Below the pieces are notes generated by a model. It ran no database searches. It saw nothing but the letters and a program-made list of their open reading frames with translations, and was not told the DNA's origin. Shown here in pieces: positions 6,812-17,894 of a stretch of DNA of 64,000 bases. Location: assembly GCF_000725125.1 (NCBI RefSeq), contig NZ_JFCB01000030.1, positions 24,238-88,237 on the forward strand, read 5' to 3'. The position numbers were made by a program, and so were the translations under genes. Within the stretch, counting starts at the first letter, position 1. Every line of letters starts with the position of its first letter. The DNA comes from Streptomyces toyocaensis. GTDB lineage: Bacteria; Actinomycetota; Actinomycetes; Streptomycetales; Streptomycetaceae.

Positions 6812-9052
6812 ATGTCCCACGACGGCGTCGGTCCGCGCGCGGCTCTGCGCTCGGTCGCCCTCCTCACCGCCGGCATGCTCGCGGTGCCCGCGCTGGCCGG
6901 ATGCGGTTCCGACGACGACCCCGCGGGCGAGCCGCTCGCCGGAGCGGACATCGGGCGCGCCGAACGGGCCGGGATCACCGACGGGGGCACGCTGCGCTGG
7001 GCCGTGGACACCGTCCCGGACACCCTGAACACCTTCCAGGCGGACGCCGACACCACCACGTCCCGGATCGCCCAGGCCGTCCTGCCGTCGATGTACCGGA
7101 TGGACGGCCGGGGGCGGGCGGTGCGCAACCCCGACTACCTGGAATCCGCCGAGGTCGTCGACACCGAACCCCGGCAGGTGGTCCTCTACAAGCTCAACCA
7201 GCAGGCCGTCTGGAGCGACGGCCGCGAGATCGGCGCCGCCGACTTCGCCGCCCAGTGGCGCGCCCTGTCCGGCAAGGACACCGCCTACTGGACGGCCCGC
7301 AACGCGGGCTACGACCGCATCGAGAAGATCGAGCGGGGCGAGAACGACCTCGAGGTCAAGGTCACCTTCCGGCGCCCCTACGCCGACTGGCGGTCGCTGT
7401 TCACCCCGCTCTACCCCAAGGAGGTCATGGGCACGCCCGACTCCTTCAACGACGGGGCGCGCAGGAAGCTGAAGGTCACCGCCGGCCCCTTCACGGTGCA
7501 GAAGGTCGACACCGAGGAGGACGAGGTCACCCTCACCCGGAACGCGCGATGGTGGGGCGATCCGGCGAAGCTTTCGCGGATCGTGCTGCGCGCCGTGCCC
7601 CGCGACAAGCGGATCTCCGCGCTGAGCGCCGGCACCGTCGACCTGGCCGAGATCGACCCCGCCGCCGCCCGCCGGATCACCGTCGCCGCGCTCCCGCAGA
7701 ACGAGAACAGCCCGCTCATGGGCCCCGGCGCCGACCGGTCCGCGGCGGACGCGCTGCGCTCCTGGGCGGTCGCCAACGGCTCCGACGAGGACGCCGCCGA
7801 CGAGGAGCTCTCCGCCCGCAGGAAGCTGCGCAAGAAGGCCGCGAAGTACGCCCGCCAGCAGAAGGCACTCACCGGCTTCGAGGTGCGCACGTCACTCGAG
7901 CCCGCCTACACCCAGCTCGCCCTCAACGGCGCCGACGGCCCCCTCGCCGACGAGCGGGTCCGCCGCGCCGTGGCCCGCGCCCTGGACCGCGAGGACATCG
8001 CCGGGGCCGTCCTGAAGCCGCTGGGCCTGCCCGCCGAGCCCGTCGGCAGCCACCTCGCGCTGGCCGGCCAGGCCGCCTACGCCGACAGCAGCGGCGCCCT
8101 CGGCGAGCAGGACGCCAAGGAGGCCCGTGCCCTGCTCGCGGACGCCGGCTGGGTGCCGGGCGGCCCGGTGAAGGAGGAGAAGAAGAAGGACGAGGGTGAG
8201 GAGGCGGCCGGCGCGGAGGGCGAGGAGGCCGGCTCCGGGGAGGGCTCCGGAAGCGGGTCGGAGGGCGACGACGGCACGTACATCGTCGGTGAGGACGACG
8301 AGAAGGACGGGGACGGCGGCGACACGGGCGCCGGGAGCGGCGACGACAAGGCCCCGCGCGACTCCGGCACCGGCGCCCAGCGCCTGCCGCAGGGGAGCGC
8401 GCCCGGTGCCTACGCCCCCGAGGGCACCGCCGCCCCGGCCCGCGCGGGGAACGCGCCGGTGGCCAAGGACGGCAAGGCGCTCACCCTCCGGTTCGTCCTG
8501 CCCTCCGGGCCGGGCTCGGACACGCTGGCCACCGTGGCCGGCCGGATCTCGGTGATGCTGGAGCGGATCGGCATCCGTACGGACGTCTCCCGGGTGGACG
8601 ACGAGAGCTACTTCAAGGACCACATCGCCTCCGGCGAGTACGATCTCGCCCTCTACTCGTGGCCCGCGACCGCCTTCCCCGCCACCGACGCCCGCCCCGT
8701 CTACTCCAAGCCCGTCCCGGCCGCCGACGGCTCCCTGAACGTGGAGCAGAACTACACCCGCGTCGGCACCGACCAGGTCGACCAGCTCTTCGACCAGGCC
8801 ATCGGCACCCTGGACGACGCCGAGCGGCACGCCCTGATCCGCAAGGCCGACTCCCGCATCTGGGCGGCGGCCGGCTCGATCCCCCTCTACCAGCGCCCCC
8901 AGCTCACCGCGGTCCGCAAGAACCTGGCCAACGCCGGCGCCTTCGGGTTCCGCACACCGGTGTACGAGGACATGGGCTTCCTGAAGAAGTCCGCCCAGGG
9001 ACCGTCGGGCACACCGGGCGCAAGGAGCTCCGGGACGCCGTCGGGGGACTGA
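6812..9052 (+). CDS. ABC-transporter peptide-binding lipoprotein (SBP_bac_5) with a large acidic insertion
   Basis: A 746-residue solute-binding protein of the peptide/nickel family. The signal peptide ends at the lipobox LAGC (Cys30), so the mature protein is a lipoprotein on the outer face of the membrane. The core family pattern is present: GTLRWAVDTVPDTLN at the N-terminal lobe, then YKLNQQAVWSDGREI and LALNGADGPLADERVRRAVARALD. Residues of about 452-550 form a Lys/Glu, then Gly/Ser/Asp-rich low-complexity insert between the two lobes. Homologues are normally 500-600 residues, so this accounts for the extra length. ATG 6812 has GGAGGT at optimal spacing. No permease gene adjoins it, so it may feed the downstream BldK-type transporters. 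That is inference. Confidence 0.85.
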   Translation: MSHDGVGPRAALRSVALLTAGMLAVPALAGCGSDDDPAGEPLAGADIGRAERAGITDGGTLRWAVDTVPDTLNTFQADADTTTSRIAQAVLPSMYRMDGRGRAVRNPDYLESAEVVDTEPRQVVLYKLNQQAVWSDGREIGAADFAAQWRALSGKDTAYWTARNAGYDRIEKIERGENDLEVKVTFRRPYADWRSLFTPLYPKEVMGTPDSFNDGARRKLKVTAGPFTVQKVDTEEDEVTLTRNARWWGDPAKLSRIVLRAVPRDKRISALSAGTVDLAEIDPAAARRITVAALPQNENSPLMGPGADRSAADALRSWAVANGSDEDAADEELSARRKLRKKAAKYARQQKALTGFEVRTSLEPAYTQLALNGADGPLADERVRRAVARALDREDIAGAVLKPLGLPAEPVGSHLALAGQAAYADSSGALGEQDAKEARALLADAGWVPGGPVKEEKKKDEGEEAAGAEGEEAGSGEGSGSGSEGDDGTYIVGEDDEKDGDGGDTGAGSGDDKAPRDSGTGAQRLPQGSAPGAYAPEGTAAPARAGNAPVAKDGKALTLRFVLPSGPGSDTLATVAGRISVMLERIGIRTDVSRVDDESYFKDHIASGEYDLALYSWPATAFPATDARPVYSKPVPAADGSLNVEQNYTRVGTDQVDQLFDQAIGTLDDAERHALIRKADSRIWAAAGSIPLYQRPQLTAVRKNLANAGAFGFRTPVYEDMGFLKKSAQGPSGTPGARSSGTPSGD

Positions 9053-9065
9053 CGCCCGGACACGC

Positions 9066-9107
9066 ACGTCGAGCGGCCCGCCCCGGACGGGGCGGGCCGC
9101 TCGACGT
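9066..9107. terminator. Bidirectional terminator between lipoprotein gene and typA
   Basis: Perfect 19-base-pair stem (9066-9084 with 9089-9107) and a GGAC loop. It lies between two convergent stop codons and can serve both strands. No long T-run follows, as is usual in Streptomyces. Confidence 0.85.
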
Positions 9108-9123
9108 GTCGTGCCGGCCGGGA

Positions 9124-11031
<1,908 letters not shown>

Positions 11032-11474
11032 AAAAGGCGTATCTCCCGGAGTGCTGAGGAATGCCCTGCACGAGCGTCTGTGGTGTGCGGGCCCTGCCGG
11101 GCTGACACACGCCACGGCCTCACCCCATGGTACGGGCCCGTCGCGCGGTCCGCCGTCGCGAGCTCTCGGGCCCCAGGAGCCTCCCGGGGAGCGGAAAGTT
11201 TCGTTCGGATATCGGTGTGTGCTCAAACACGTTTCGGACAAGTAAACAAAAAGGTGCACCTAAATGCCCGAATTGCCGGTTTGCCTATGGGGGTGTCAAG
11301 CGCGCGTAGGTGTCAATCTTTGCAATTTTTGCTCAAAATATGGACGGTAGGGAGATCCCTATGTCTTCCGCCCTTGACGCGCGTTGACGGTCTTGGCGAA
11401 AGTTCCCCCAAACCACAGAACCTGCCGGTATCTGTGCTGCGCTCAACTCTCCAACCCCCCGGGGGACGAACACG
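11032..11474. promoter_or_regulatory. Divergent regulatory region typA / bldKA
   Basis: A 443-base gene-free stretch. From about 11230 to 11345 it is clearly AT-richer than the rest of the window, with runs such as CAATTTTTGCTCAAAAT and a palindrome GGTGCACC. This fits promoters and binding sites for a developmentally regulated operon. Two TTGACG sequences near 11380-11395 are possible -35 elements, but I could not match a convincing -10. A GTGT-GCTCAA-ACAC dyad lies near 11216-11230. No operator can be assigned by eye. Confidence 0.5.
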
Positions 11475-12521
11475 ATGACCAGTCCAATCAAGGCCGAGGA
11501 CTCCGGGTCCGCGGCTGTCTTGGACCCTGAGCTCGCAGCGACCACCGATGAAGCGGTCGCCAAGGGCGAGAAGCAGCCCGAGGGTCGTTCCCCCGGCCAG
11601 TTGATGTGGCAGCGCTTCAAGCGCGACCGTACCGGGGTCGTCTCCGCGTGCGTAGTGATTTTCTTCTTCGTGGTCGCCGCTTGTGCCCCGCTCATCGCGA
11701 AGCTGTACGGGAAGAACCCCTACACGCTGTACGCCCAGGAGCCGGACTATCCCTTCCTCCTGGACGACTTCGCCATGCCGACCGGTTCCTTCGGCGGCAT
11801 GTCGGGCGAGTTCTGGTTCGGTGTGGAGCCGAAGCTGGGTCGTGACGTGTTCACGATGCTGCTGTACGGCATGCGGACCTCGCTGTACATGGCCGTGGTC
11901 GTCACCACGCTGTGTGTGGTGACGGGCGTGGTCATCGGCATGGTGATGGGCTACTTCGGCGGCCGGGTGGACTACTGGATGGGTCGGGTCACGGACTTCT
12001 TCCTGGCCTTCCCGCAGCAGCTGTTCTTCATCGCCTTCATGCCCGTCGTGACCGCCATGTTCGTCTCTCCCGCGGACGAGACCCCCACCTATCTGCGGGC
12101 CGTGGCGATCATCCTGGTGATGTGGTTCCTCGGCTGGATGGGCCTGGCCCGTCTGGTGCGCAGTTCCGTACTGTCGCTGGCGGACAGGGAGTTCGTGGAG
12201 GCGGCCAAGGTGTCCGGTGCTTCTCCCTGGCGCATCGTGCGCAAGGAGATCCTGCCGAACATCGTCACCCCGATCCTGGTGCAGGCCACCTACATCCTCC
12301 CGAGCACGATCCTCACCATCGCCTTCCTCTCGTTCATCGGCGTCGGCTTCGTCGAGCCGACCCCCGACTGGGGCCGGATGTTCGCCGTCGGCGCCGACGT
12401 GTACGAGCAGGACCCGATGTTCATGTTCTTCCCGGGCGTGGCGCTGGTGACCTTCGTTCTCGCCTTCAACCTTCTCGGAGACTCCGTCCGGGACGCATTC
12501 GACCCCAAGACCGGACGCTAA
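11475..12521 (+). CDS. bldKA: Oligopeptide ABC transporter permease, BldKA-like
   Basis: A 348-residue OppC-type inner-membrane permease with an N-terminal cytoplasmic tail of about 45 residues and six membrane segments. The cytoplasmic coupling motif EAAKVSGASPWRIVRKEILPN is the EAA loop that contacts the ATPases. A long extracellular loop after the first segment is typical of OppC proteins. ATG 11475 follows GGGGGACG. It is the first gene of a five-gene set ordered permease, binding protein, permease, ATPase, ATPase, next to typA and upstream of a second peptide permease. That matches the S. coelicolor bldK locus. BldK imports an extracellular peptide-like signal needed for aerial growth. 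The name rests on order and context, not on an alignment. Confidence 0.85.
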   Translation: MTSPIKAEDSGSAAVLDPELAATTDEAVAKGEKQPEGRSPGQLMWQRFKRDRTGVVSACVVIFFFVVAACAPLIAKLYGKNPYTLYAQEPDYPFLLDDFAMPTGSFGGMSGEFWFGVEPKLGRDVFTMLLYGMRTSLYMAVVVTTLCVVTGVVIGMVMGYFGGRVDYWMGRVTDFFLAFPQQLFFIAFMPVVTAMFVSPADETPTYLRAVAIILVMWFLGWMGLARLVRSSVLSLADREFVEAAKVSGASPWRIVRKEILPNIVTPILVQATYILPSTILTIAFLSFIGVGFVEPTPDWGRMFAVGADVYEQDPMFMFFPGVALVTFVLAFNLLGDSVRDAFDPKTGR

Positions 12522-12621
12522 CCGTCCATTGGTGGTGGGGGAGCTGCCGCCCCCGTGCCGGGTGACCGGACCGTCAGGCAGCACTCGTGGACAACTAACG
12601 ACAGGTAGGTGCATCGGCATC

Positions 12622-14424
12622 ATGAAGCCCATCAGAACGCGCACCGCGCGCGCTATCGCCGTGGCCATCGTGGCCGGCTCGCTGGCACTGACCGGCTGCT
12701 CGGGCGACAACGGCGGCGGCAGCAAGGGCAAGGACGACTCCAAGCAGCAGAAGGACGCCGCCGAGCAGCAGGACCCTGTCGCCTACGGTGACGCCGCCGC
12801 CTCCACCGGCCCGGCCGAGGAGGTCTCCGGAGCCAAGTCCGGCGGTTTCATCAACGTCTACATGCAGTCCGACCTGTCCCACATGGACCCGGGTCAGATC
12901 TACGTCAGCGACGCCGGCCAGTTCGCCAACCTGGTCCACCGCGGCCTGACGAACTACCAGGAGGACGACAAGGGCAACCTGACGGTCGTCGGTGACATCG
13001 CCACCGACTCCGGCAAGTCCTCCGACGGCGGCAAGACCTGGACGTACACGCTCAAGGACGGCGTCAAGGACGAGGACGGCAACGCCATCACGTCCGCCGA
13101 CGTCCGCCACACCATCGAGCGCCAGTACTCGAAGGTCATCTTCGACGGCCCGACCTACATCCAGTCCTGGCTGTCGGGCAACGACTACCGCAAGGCGCTG
13201 CCGGACGGCCCCTACAAGGGCAAGCACCTGCCGGACTCCGTGCTGGAGACCCCGGACGACAAGACGGTCGTCTTCCACTTCGACAAGCCGCGTCCGGACC
13301 TCCCGCAGGCCCTGGCCATGGCCGGCTACGCCATCGTGCCCGAGAAGCAGGACACGAAGGAGAAGTACGACGACGCCCCGGCGGCGCTCGGCCCCTACAA
13401 GATCGCCGAGTACAAGGCCGGCAAGTCGCTGAAGCTGGTCAAGAACGACCAGTGGGACCCGAAGACGGACTCGGTGCGCCACCAGTACGTCGACGGTTAC
13501 AACTTCACCTCGACGATCGACCAGCCCAGCCAGACCAAGCGTCTGATCGCCGACCAGGGCGAGGCCAAGAACGCCATCCAGTTCACGGACTCGGTCGACC
13601 CGGCGCAGCTGTCCACGGTCATCAGCAACGCGGACGCCAAGAAGCGCACCATCCAGGGCTACCAGCCCTACGTGTGGCAGCTCACCTTCAACCTCGACCG
13701 CGTCAAGGACAAGAAGATCCGCGACGCGATCACCTACGCCATCCCGAACCAGTCCATGGTCCAGGCGGACGGTGGCCGCTACGGCGGCGAGGTCGCCGGC
13801 GGTCTGCTCGCCCCGACCCTGCCGAACTTCGACCCCGAGTACGACCCGTTCGGCAAGCTGAAGAAGCCCAACGGCGACATCGAGAAGGCCAAGCAGCTGC
13901 TGAAGGAGGCGGGTGTCAAGGAGGGCACGAAGCTCACCTACGCCTACTCCAACACCCCGCGTGGCCAGGCCCAGCAGGTCATCATCAAGGACGCCCTGGG
14001 CAAGATCGGTCTCGACGTCCAGGCCAAGGAGATCGACCGGGCCAGCTTCTACGAGCAGGTCGGCAAGCTGGACAACCCGTACGACATCTACATGACCGGC
14101 TGGGGCCAGGACTGGTCCTCGCCGTCCACGGTCATCACCCCGGTCTACGACGGTGAGCTCGTCGCCGACGGTGCGTCGAACTACTCGCACATCAACGACA
14201 AGCAGGTCAACGACCTGATCAAGAAGGCCTCGGCGCAGGAGCCGGAGGAGGCCGCCAAGACCTGGGAGCAGGCTCACCGCCGCATCGTGGAGGAGATCAA
14301 CCCGGCTGCCCCGGTCTACTACTCGAAGCAGATCCAGCTCTTTGGATCGAACGTCGGTGGCGCCAAGTACAGCACCGAGTCGAGCTACATCGACATCAAC
14401 GACCTGTACCTGAAGAAGCCGTAA
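12622..14424 (+). CDS. bldKB: Oligopeptide-binding lipoprotein, BldKB-like
   Basis: A 600-residue SBP_bac_5 protein that captures the peptide outside the cell. The signal peptide ends in the lipobox LTGC. A polar Lys/Asp/Gln linker follows, before the first strand (GGFINVYMQSDLSHMDPGQ). Other family landmarks are TWTYTLKDGVKDEDGNAITSAD and the C-terminal lobe with YDIYMTGWGQDW. ATG 12622 is chosen because it begins the signal peptide; the open frame upstream (to 12529) is arginine-poor spacer without signal features. It lies 100 bases after bldKA and is followed by a strong hairpin at 14441-14478, which could raise its level above that of the downstream genes. Confidence 0.87.
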   Translation: MKPIRTRTARAIAVAIVAGSLALTGCSGDNGGGSKGKDDSKQQKDAAEQQDPVAYGDAAASTGPAEEVSGAKSGGFINVYMQSDLSHMDPGQIYVSDAGQFANLVHRGLTNYQEDDKGNLTVVGDIATDSGKSSDGGKTWTYTLKDGVKDEDGNAITSADVRHTIERQYSKVIFDGPTYIQSWLSGNDYRKALPDGPYKGKHLPDSVLETPDDKTVVFHFDKPRPDLPQALAMAGYAIVPEKQDTKEKYDDAPAALGPYKIAEYKAGKSLKLVKNDQWDPKTDSVRHQYVDGYNFTSTIDQPSQTKRLIADQGEAKNAIQFTDSVDPAQLSTVISNADAKKRTIQGYQPYVWQLTFNLDRVKDKKIRDAITYAIPNQSMVQADGGRYGGEVAGGLLAPTLPNFDPEYDPFGKLKKPNGDIEKAKQLLKEAGVKEGTKLTYAYSNTPRGQAQQVIIKDALGKIGLDVQAKEIDRASFYEQVGKLDNPYDIYMTGWGQDWSSPSTVITPVYDGELVADGASNYSHINDKQVNDLIKKASAQEPEEAAKTWEQAHRRIVEEINPAAPVYYSKQIQLFGSNVGGAKYSTESSYIDINDLYLKKP

Positions 14425-14440
14425 CCGTCAGCTCGGCTGA

Positions 14441-14478
14441 CCGCGGGGGTGTGCGCCAGGCGGAGCGCACCCCCGCGG
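14441..14478 (+). terminator. Intra-operon hairpin after the binding-protein gene
   Basis: A 17-base-pair stem (14441-14457 with 14462-14478; one wobble, one mismatch) around a 4-base loop lies 17 bases after the bldKB stop, inside the five-gene operon. Such hairpins after binding-protein genes usually act as partial terminators or stabilise the upstream mRNA end. The role here is inferred. Confidence 0.65.
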
Positions 14479-14527
14479 ACGGTTCCCCCTCCCTGCCGCC
14501 GCGTTTCGAAGAGAGCATTCACCCGCC

Positions 14528-15505
14528 ATGCTTCAGTTCCTCATCCGCAGGCTGATCGGCGCCGTCGTCATCATGTTCCTGATCGGCGCCTTCACGTTCT
14601 TCCTGTTCTATACGGTTCCACAGGACTTCGCTGCGCTGTCCTGCGGCAAGAACTGCTCGCCCGAGAACCTCGCGGTGATCCGGGAGAACCTGGGCCTCGA
14701 CAAGCCCATCACCACACAGTTCTGGGAGTTCATGTCGGGCATCGTGGCCGGCCGCGACTTCCCGCAGGGGCACTGCTCCGCGCCGTGCCTGGGTGTGTCC
14801 TTCGACAGCGGCAACTTCGTCTGGGACTCCATCGTCGACCGCTTCCCGCTGACCCTGTCACTGACCGTCGGCGGCCTGGTGATCTTCCTGACCCTGGGCC
14901 TCGGCTCGGGTCTGCTCGCCGCCTGGAAGCGCGGCACCGTGATCGACAAGCTGGTCTCCGGCGCCTCGATCGTGCTCAGCTCGTTCCAGATCTACCTGCT
15001 CGGCCCGATCGTCCTCGGCATCCTGGTGTACAGCAGCGGCATCATGGAGAACCCCAAGTACCACCCGTTCACCGAGAACCCGGCCACCTGGGCTCTCGGA
15101 CTGCTCATCCCCTGGGCCGTGATGGCCACCATCTTCACCGCCCAGTACACGCGTATGTCGCGCTCGACCATGATCGAGCAACTGCAGGAGGAGCACGTCC
15201 GCACCGCGCGCGCCAAGGGCATGTCGCAGCGGTTCGTCTTCTTCCGCTACGCCTGGCGCGGCTCCCTCATCCCGATCGTCACCATCCTCGGCATCGACCT
15301 CAGCGCGCTGCTCGGGGGCGCGGTCGTCACGGAGTTCACCTTCGACCTGCCCGGCCTCGGCCGGCTCGCGGTCGACTCCTCGCTGACCAAGGACCTGCCG
15401 CTGACGATGGGCATCATGCTGTTCGGGGCGTTCTTCATCCTGATCCTGAACATCATCGTCGACCTCGCGTACGCATACATCGACCCGCGCGTGCGGCTCA
15501 GCTAG
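14528..15505 (+). CDS. bldKC: Oligopeptide ABC transporter permease, BldKC-like
   Basis: A 325-residue OppB-type permease that starts with the classic N-terminal helix (MLQFLIRRLIGAVVIMF). The EAA loop reads EEHVRTARAKGMSQRFVFFRYAWRG in part. Six membrane segments are visible. A cysteine-bearing extracellular loop (SCGKNCSPEN and HCSAPC) may hold disulfides. It pairs with BldKA to form the channel. ATG 14528 is preceded only by a weak GAAGAGAG, consistent with reduced translation or dependence on readthrough from bldKB. Confidence 0.87.
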   Translation: MLQFLIRRLIGAVVIMFLIGAFTFFLFYTVPQDFAALSCGKNCSPENLAVIRENLGLDKPITTQFWEFMSGIVAGRDFPQGHCSAPCLGVSFDSGNFVWDSIVDRFPLTLSLTVGGLVIFLTLGLGSGLLAAWKRGTVIDKLVSGASIVLSSFQIYLLGPIVLGILVYSSGIMENPKYHPFTENPATWALGLLIPWAVMATIFTAQYTRMSRSTMIEQLQEEHVRTARAKGMSQRFVFFRYAWRGSLIPIVTILGIDLSALLGGAVVTEFTFDLPGLGRLAVDSSLTKDLPLTMGIMLFGAFFILILNIIVDLAYAYIDPRVRLS

Positions 15506-15515
15506 GAGAAACACC

Positions 15516-16577
15516 GTGACCACACTGACCAAGACCGAAGGCGACAAGGCCCCGACCGGGCCTGACTCCTTCCTCTCGGTCCGCGACCTGCGGGTGCGGT
15601 TCTCCACTGAGGACGGCATCGTCAAGGCGGTCGACGGACTGTCCTTCGACGTCGAGCGCGGCAAGACCCTCGGCATCGTGGGCGAGTCGGGCTCCGGCAA
15701 GTCCGTGACCAACCTGACCGTTCTCGGTCTGCACAACCCCAAGACCGCCACCGTCGAGGGCGAGATCCTCCTCGAGGGGCAGGACCTGGTCACCGCCCCC
15801 GAGAAGGAGATGGAGAAGCTCCGCGGCAACAAGGTCGCGATGATCTTCCAGGACCCGCTGACGGCGCTCTCGCCGTACTACACGGTGGGCCGGCAGATCG
15901 CCGAGCCGTTCATGAAGCACACCGGCGCCTCCAAGAAGGAGGCCCGGGAGCGGGCGATCGAGATGCTGACCAAGGTCGGCATCCCGCAGCCCAAGACCCG
16001 CGTGGACGACTACCCGCACCAGTTCTCCGGCGGCATGCGCCAGCGCGCCATGATCGCCATGGCGCTGGTCTGCGACCCCGACCTGCTGATCGCCGACGAG
16101 CCGACCACGGCTCTGGACGTGACGGTCCAGGCGCAGATCCTCGACCTGCTCAAGGACCTCCAGCAGGAGTTCGGCTCCGCGATCATCTTCATCACCCACG
16201 ACCTCGGCGTCATCTCCGACATGGCCGACGACCTGCTGGTGATGTACTCGGGCCGGGCCGTGGAGCGCGGCGGCGTCCGTGAAGTGCTGCGCGAGCCCAA
16301 GCACCCCTACACCTGGGGCCTGCTCAGCTCGATGCCGCGCCTCGGCGGCGACACCTCGCAGGCGCTCAACCCGATCCCCGGATCGCCGCCCAGCCTGCTG
16401 AACCCGCCCTCCGGCTGCCCCTTCCACCCGCGCTGCGCCTTCACCGGCGAGGTGCCGGGCAACCGGTGCAGCACCGAGCGCCCGCCGCTCGGCGAGGGCC
16501 GGGCCGCTGCCTGCCACCTGACGGCGGAGCAGAAGCAGACCATATTCATCGACACGATCCAGCCCCGGCTGCGCTAG
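15516..16577 (+). CDS. bldKD: Oligopeptide ABC transporter ATPase, BldKD-like
   Basis: A 353-residue OppD-type ATPase on the cytoplasmic side of the permease. Walker A is GESGSGKS, the signature is FSGGMRQRAMIAMAL, Walker B is LLIADEPTTALD, and the H-loop is ITHD. The C-terminal oligopeptide-transporter extension carries the cysteine-rich SGCPFHPRCAF segment, which in some relatives holds a 4Fe-4S cluster. GTG 15516 follows TAGGAGAAACACC, only 10 bases after the bldKC stop, so the genes are cotranscribed. Confidence 0.9.
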   Translation: MTTLTKTEGDKAPTGPDSFLSVRDLRVRFSTEDGIVKAVDGLSFDVERGKTLGIVGESGSGKSVTNLTVLGLHNPKTATVEGEILLEGQDLVTAPEKEMEKLRGNKVAMIFQDPLTALSPYYTVGRQIAEPFMKHTGASKKEARERAIEMLTKVGIPQPKTRVDDYPHQFSGGMRQRAMIAMALVCDPDLLIADEPTTALDVTVQAQILDLLKDLQQEFGSAIIFITHDLGVISDMADDLLVMYSGRAVERGGVREVLREPKHPYTWGLLSSMPRLGGDTSQALNPIPGSPPSLLNPPSGCPFHPRCAFTGEVPGNRCSTERPPLGEGRAAACHLTAEQKQTIFIDTIQPRLR

Positions 16578-16592
16578 GGAGAGATCCGAGAC

Positions 16593-17711
16593 ATGAGCGA
16601 CAACCTCACCCTCCCCGCACAGCAGGGCTCCACCGGCACGTCCACCGAGGCGCTGCTGAAGGTGGAGGGCCTGACCAAGCACTTCCCGATCTACGGCGGC
16701 TTTCCGATCAAGCGGAAGGTCGGCGCCGTCCAGGCCGTCGACAACGTCGACCTGACCGTCGGCGTCGGCGAGAGCGTCGGCCTGGTGGGTGAGTCGGGCT
16801 GCGGCAAGTCGACCACCGGCCGGCTCATCACCCGGCTCCTGGAGCCGACCGGCGGAAAGATCGAGTACGCGGGCCAGGACATCACGCACGCCAAGCGCAG
16901 GCAGCTTGCGCCCGTGCGGTCCGAGATCCAGATGATCTTCCAGGACCCGTACTCGTCGCTGAACCCGCGGCAGACCGTCGGCACCATCATCAGGTCGCCG
17001 ATGGAGGTCAACGGGATCAACCCCGCGGGCGGCCGGGAGAAGAAGGTCCGCGAGCTGCTCGAGCTCGTCGGCCTCAACCCCGAGCACTACAACCGCTTCC
17101 CGCACGAGTTCTCCGGCGGCCAGCGCCAGCGCATCGGCGTCGCCCGGGCCCTCGCGCTCAACCCGAAGCTGATCGTCGCGGACGAGCCGGTCTCCGCCCT
17201 GGACGTGTCCATCCAGGCGCAGGTCGTCAACCTGCTGCAGAAGGTGCAGGAGGAGCTGGGCATCGCCTTCCTGTTCATCGCCCACGACCTGGCGGTGGTC
17301 CGGCACTTCTCGCAGCGCGTGGCCGTGATGTACCTCGGCAAGGTGGTCGAGGTCGGCGACCGGGACTCCATCTACAACCGGCCCCGGCACCCGTACACCC
17401 ACGCCCTGCTGTCGGCCGTGCCCGAGGTGGCCATGGACGACGAGGAGGAGAGCCGGGAGCGCATCCGCCTCTACGGCGACGTGCCCTCGCCGATCATGCC
17501 GCCGTCCGGCTGCCGCTTCCGCACCCGTTGCTGGAAGGCGCAGGACAAGTGCGCCACCGAGGAGCCCCCGCTGGTGCAGATCTCCGGCAACCGCGAGGGT
17601 CACCTGACGGCCTGCCACTTCCCCGAGGAGCCGACCACTCAGGCCCGCGGCGAGGACGTCGTCCTCGACCCCGCCCTGAAGGCGCTGGAGGACTCGGCCG
17701 ACAAGGACTGA
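16593..17711 (+). CDS. bldKE: Oligopeptide ABC transporter ATPase, BldKE-like
   Basis: A 372-residue OppF-type ATPase that forms the heterodimeric motor with the previous gene product. Walker A is GESGCGKST, the signature is FSGGQRQRIGVARAL, Walker B is LIVADEPVSALD, and the H-loop is IAHD. The C-terminal SGCRFRTRCWKAQDKC is the cysteine-rich extension. ATG 16593 follows GGGAGAGATCCGAG. It is the last gene of the operon; a strong terminator follows within 10 bases of the stop. Confidence 0.9.
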   Translation: MSDNLTLPAQQGSTGTSTEALLKVEGLTKHFPIYGGFPIKRKVGAVQAVDNVDLTVGVGESVGLVGESGCGKSTTGRLITRLLEPTGGKIEYAGQDITHAKRRQLAPVRSEIQMIFQDPYSSLNPRQTVGTIIRSPMEVNGINPAGGREKKVRELLELVGLNPEHYNRFPHEFSGGQRQRIGVARALALNPKLIVADEPVSALDVSIQAQVVNLLQKVQEELGIAFLFIAHDLAVVRHFSQRVAVMYLGKVVEVGDRDSIYNRPRHPYTHALLSAVPEVAMDDEEESRERIRLYGDVPSPIMPPSGCRFRTRCWKAQDKCATEEPPLVQISGNREGHLTACHFPEEPTTQARGEDVVLDPALKALEDSADKD

Positions 17712-17720
17712 CACCTCGTC

Positions 17721-17770
17721 GGACACGACGGCTGCCGACCGCCCACCGGGGCGGACGGCAGCCGTTGTCC
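17721..17770 (+). terminator. Terminator of the bldK-like operon
   Basis: A long hairpin with stem ACGGCTGCCG-A-CCGCCC against GGGCGG-A-CGGCAGCCGT (one A/A mismatch) and a four-base loop. It is extended by GGACA/TGTCC across a small bulge. It separates the two tandem oligopeptide permease operons. Confidence 0.8.
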
Positions 17771-17894
17771 GTTCGGGGCCCTCATACGTACATACGGCTG
17801 GAGTCACCCCCGTACAGGTGCCGTACATGTGCGTGCTGCACCCTTTGCGCCGATATTTGGCGTGAAGGACCGGCGCACGTACGAGGAGGCACCC

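Noticed and set aside
12529..12621. N-terminal extension of the BldKB-like lipoprotein
   Set aside because: It would place about 30 residues before a well-formed signal peptide and has no ribosome site.
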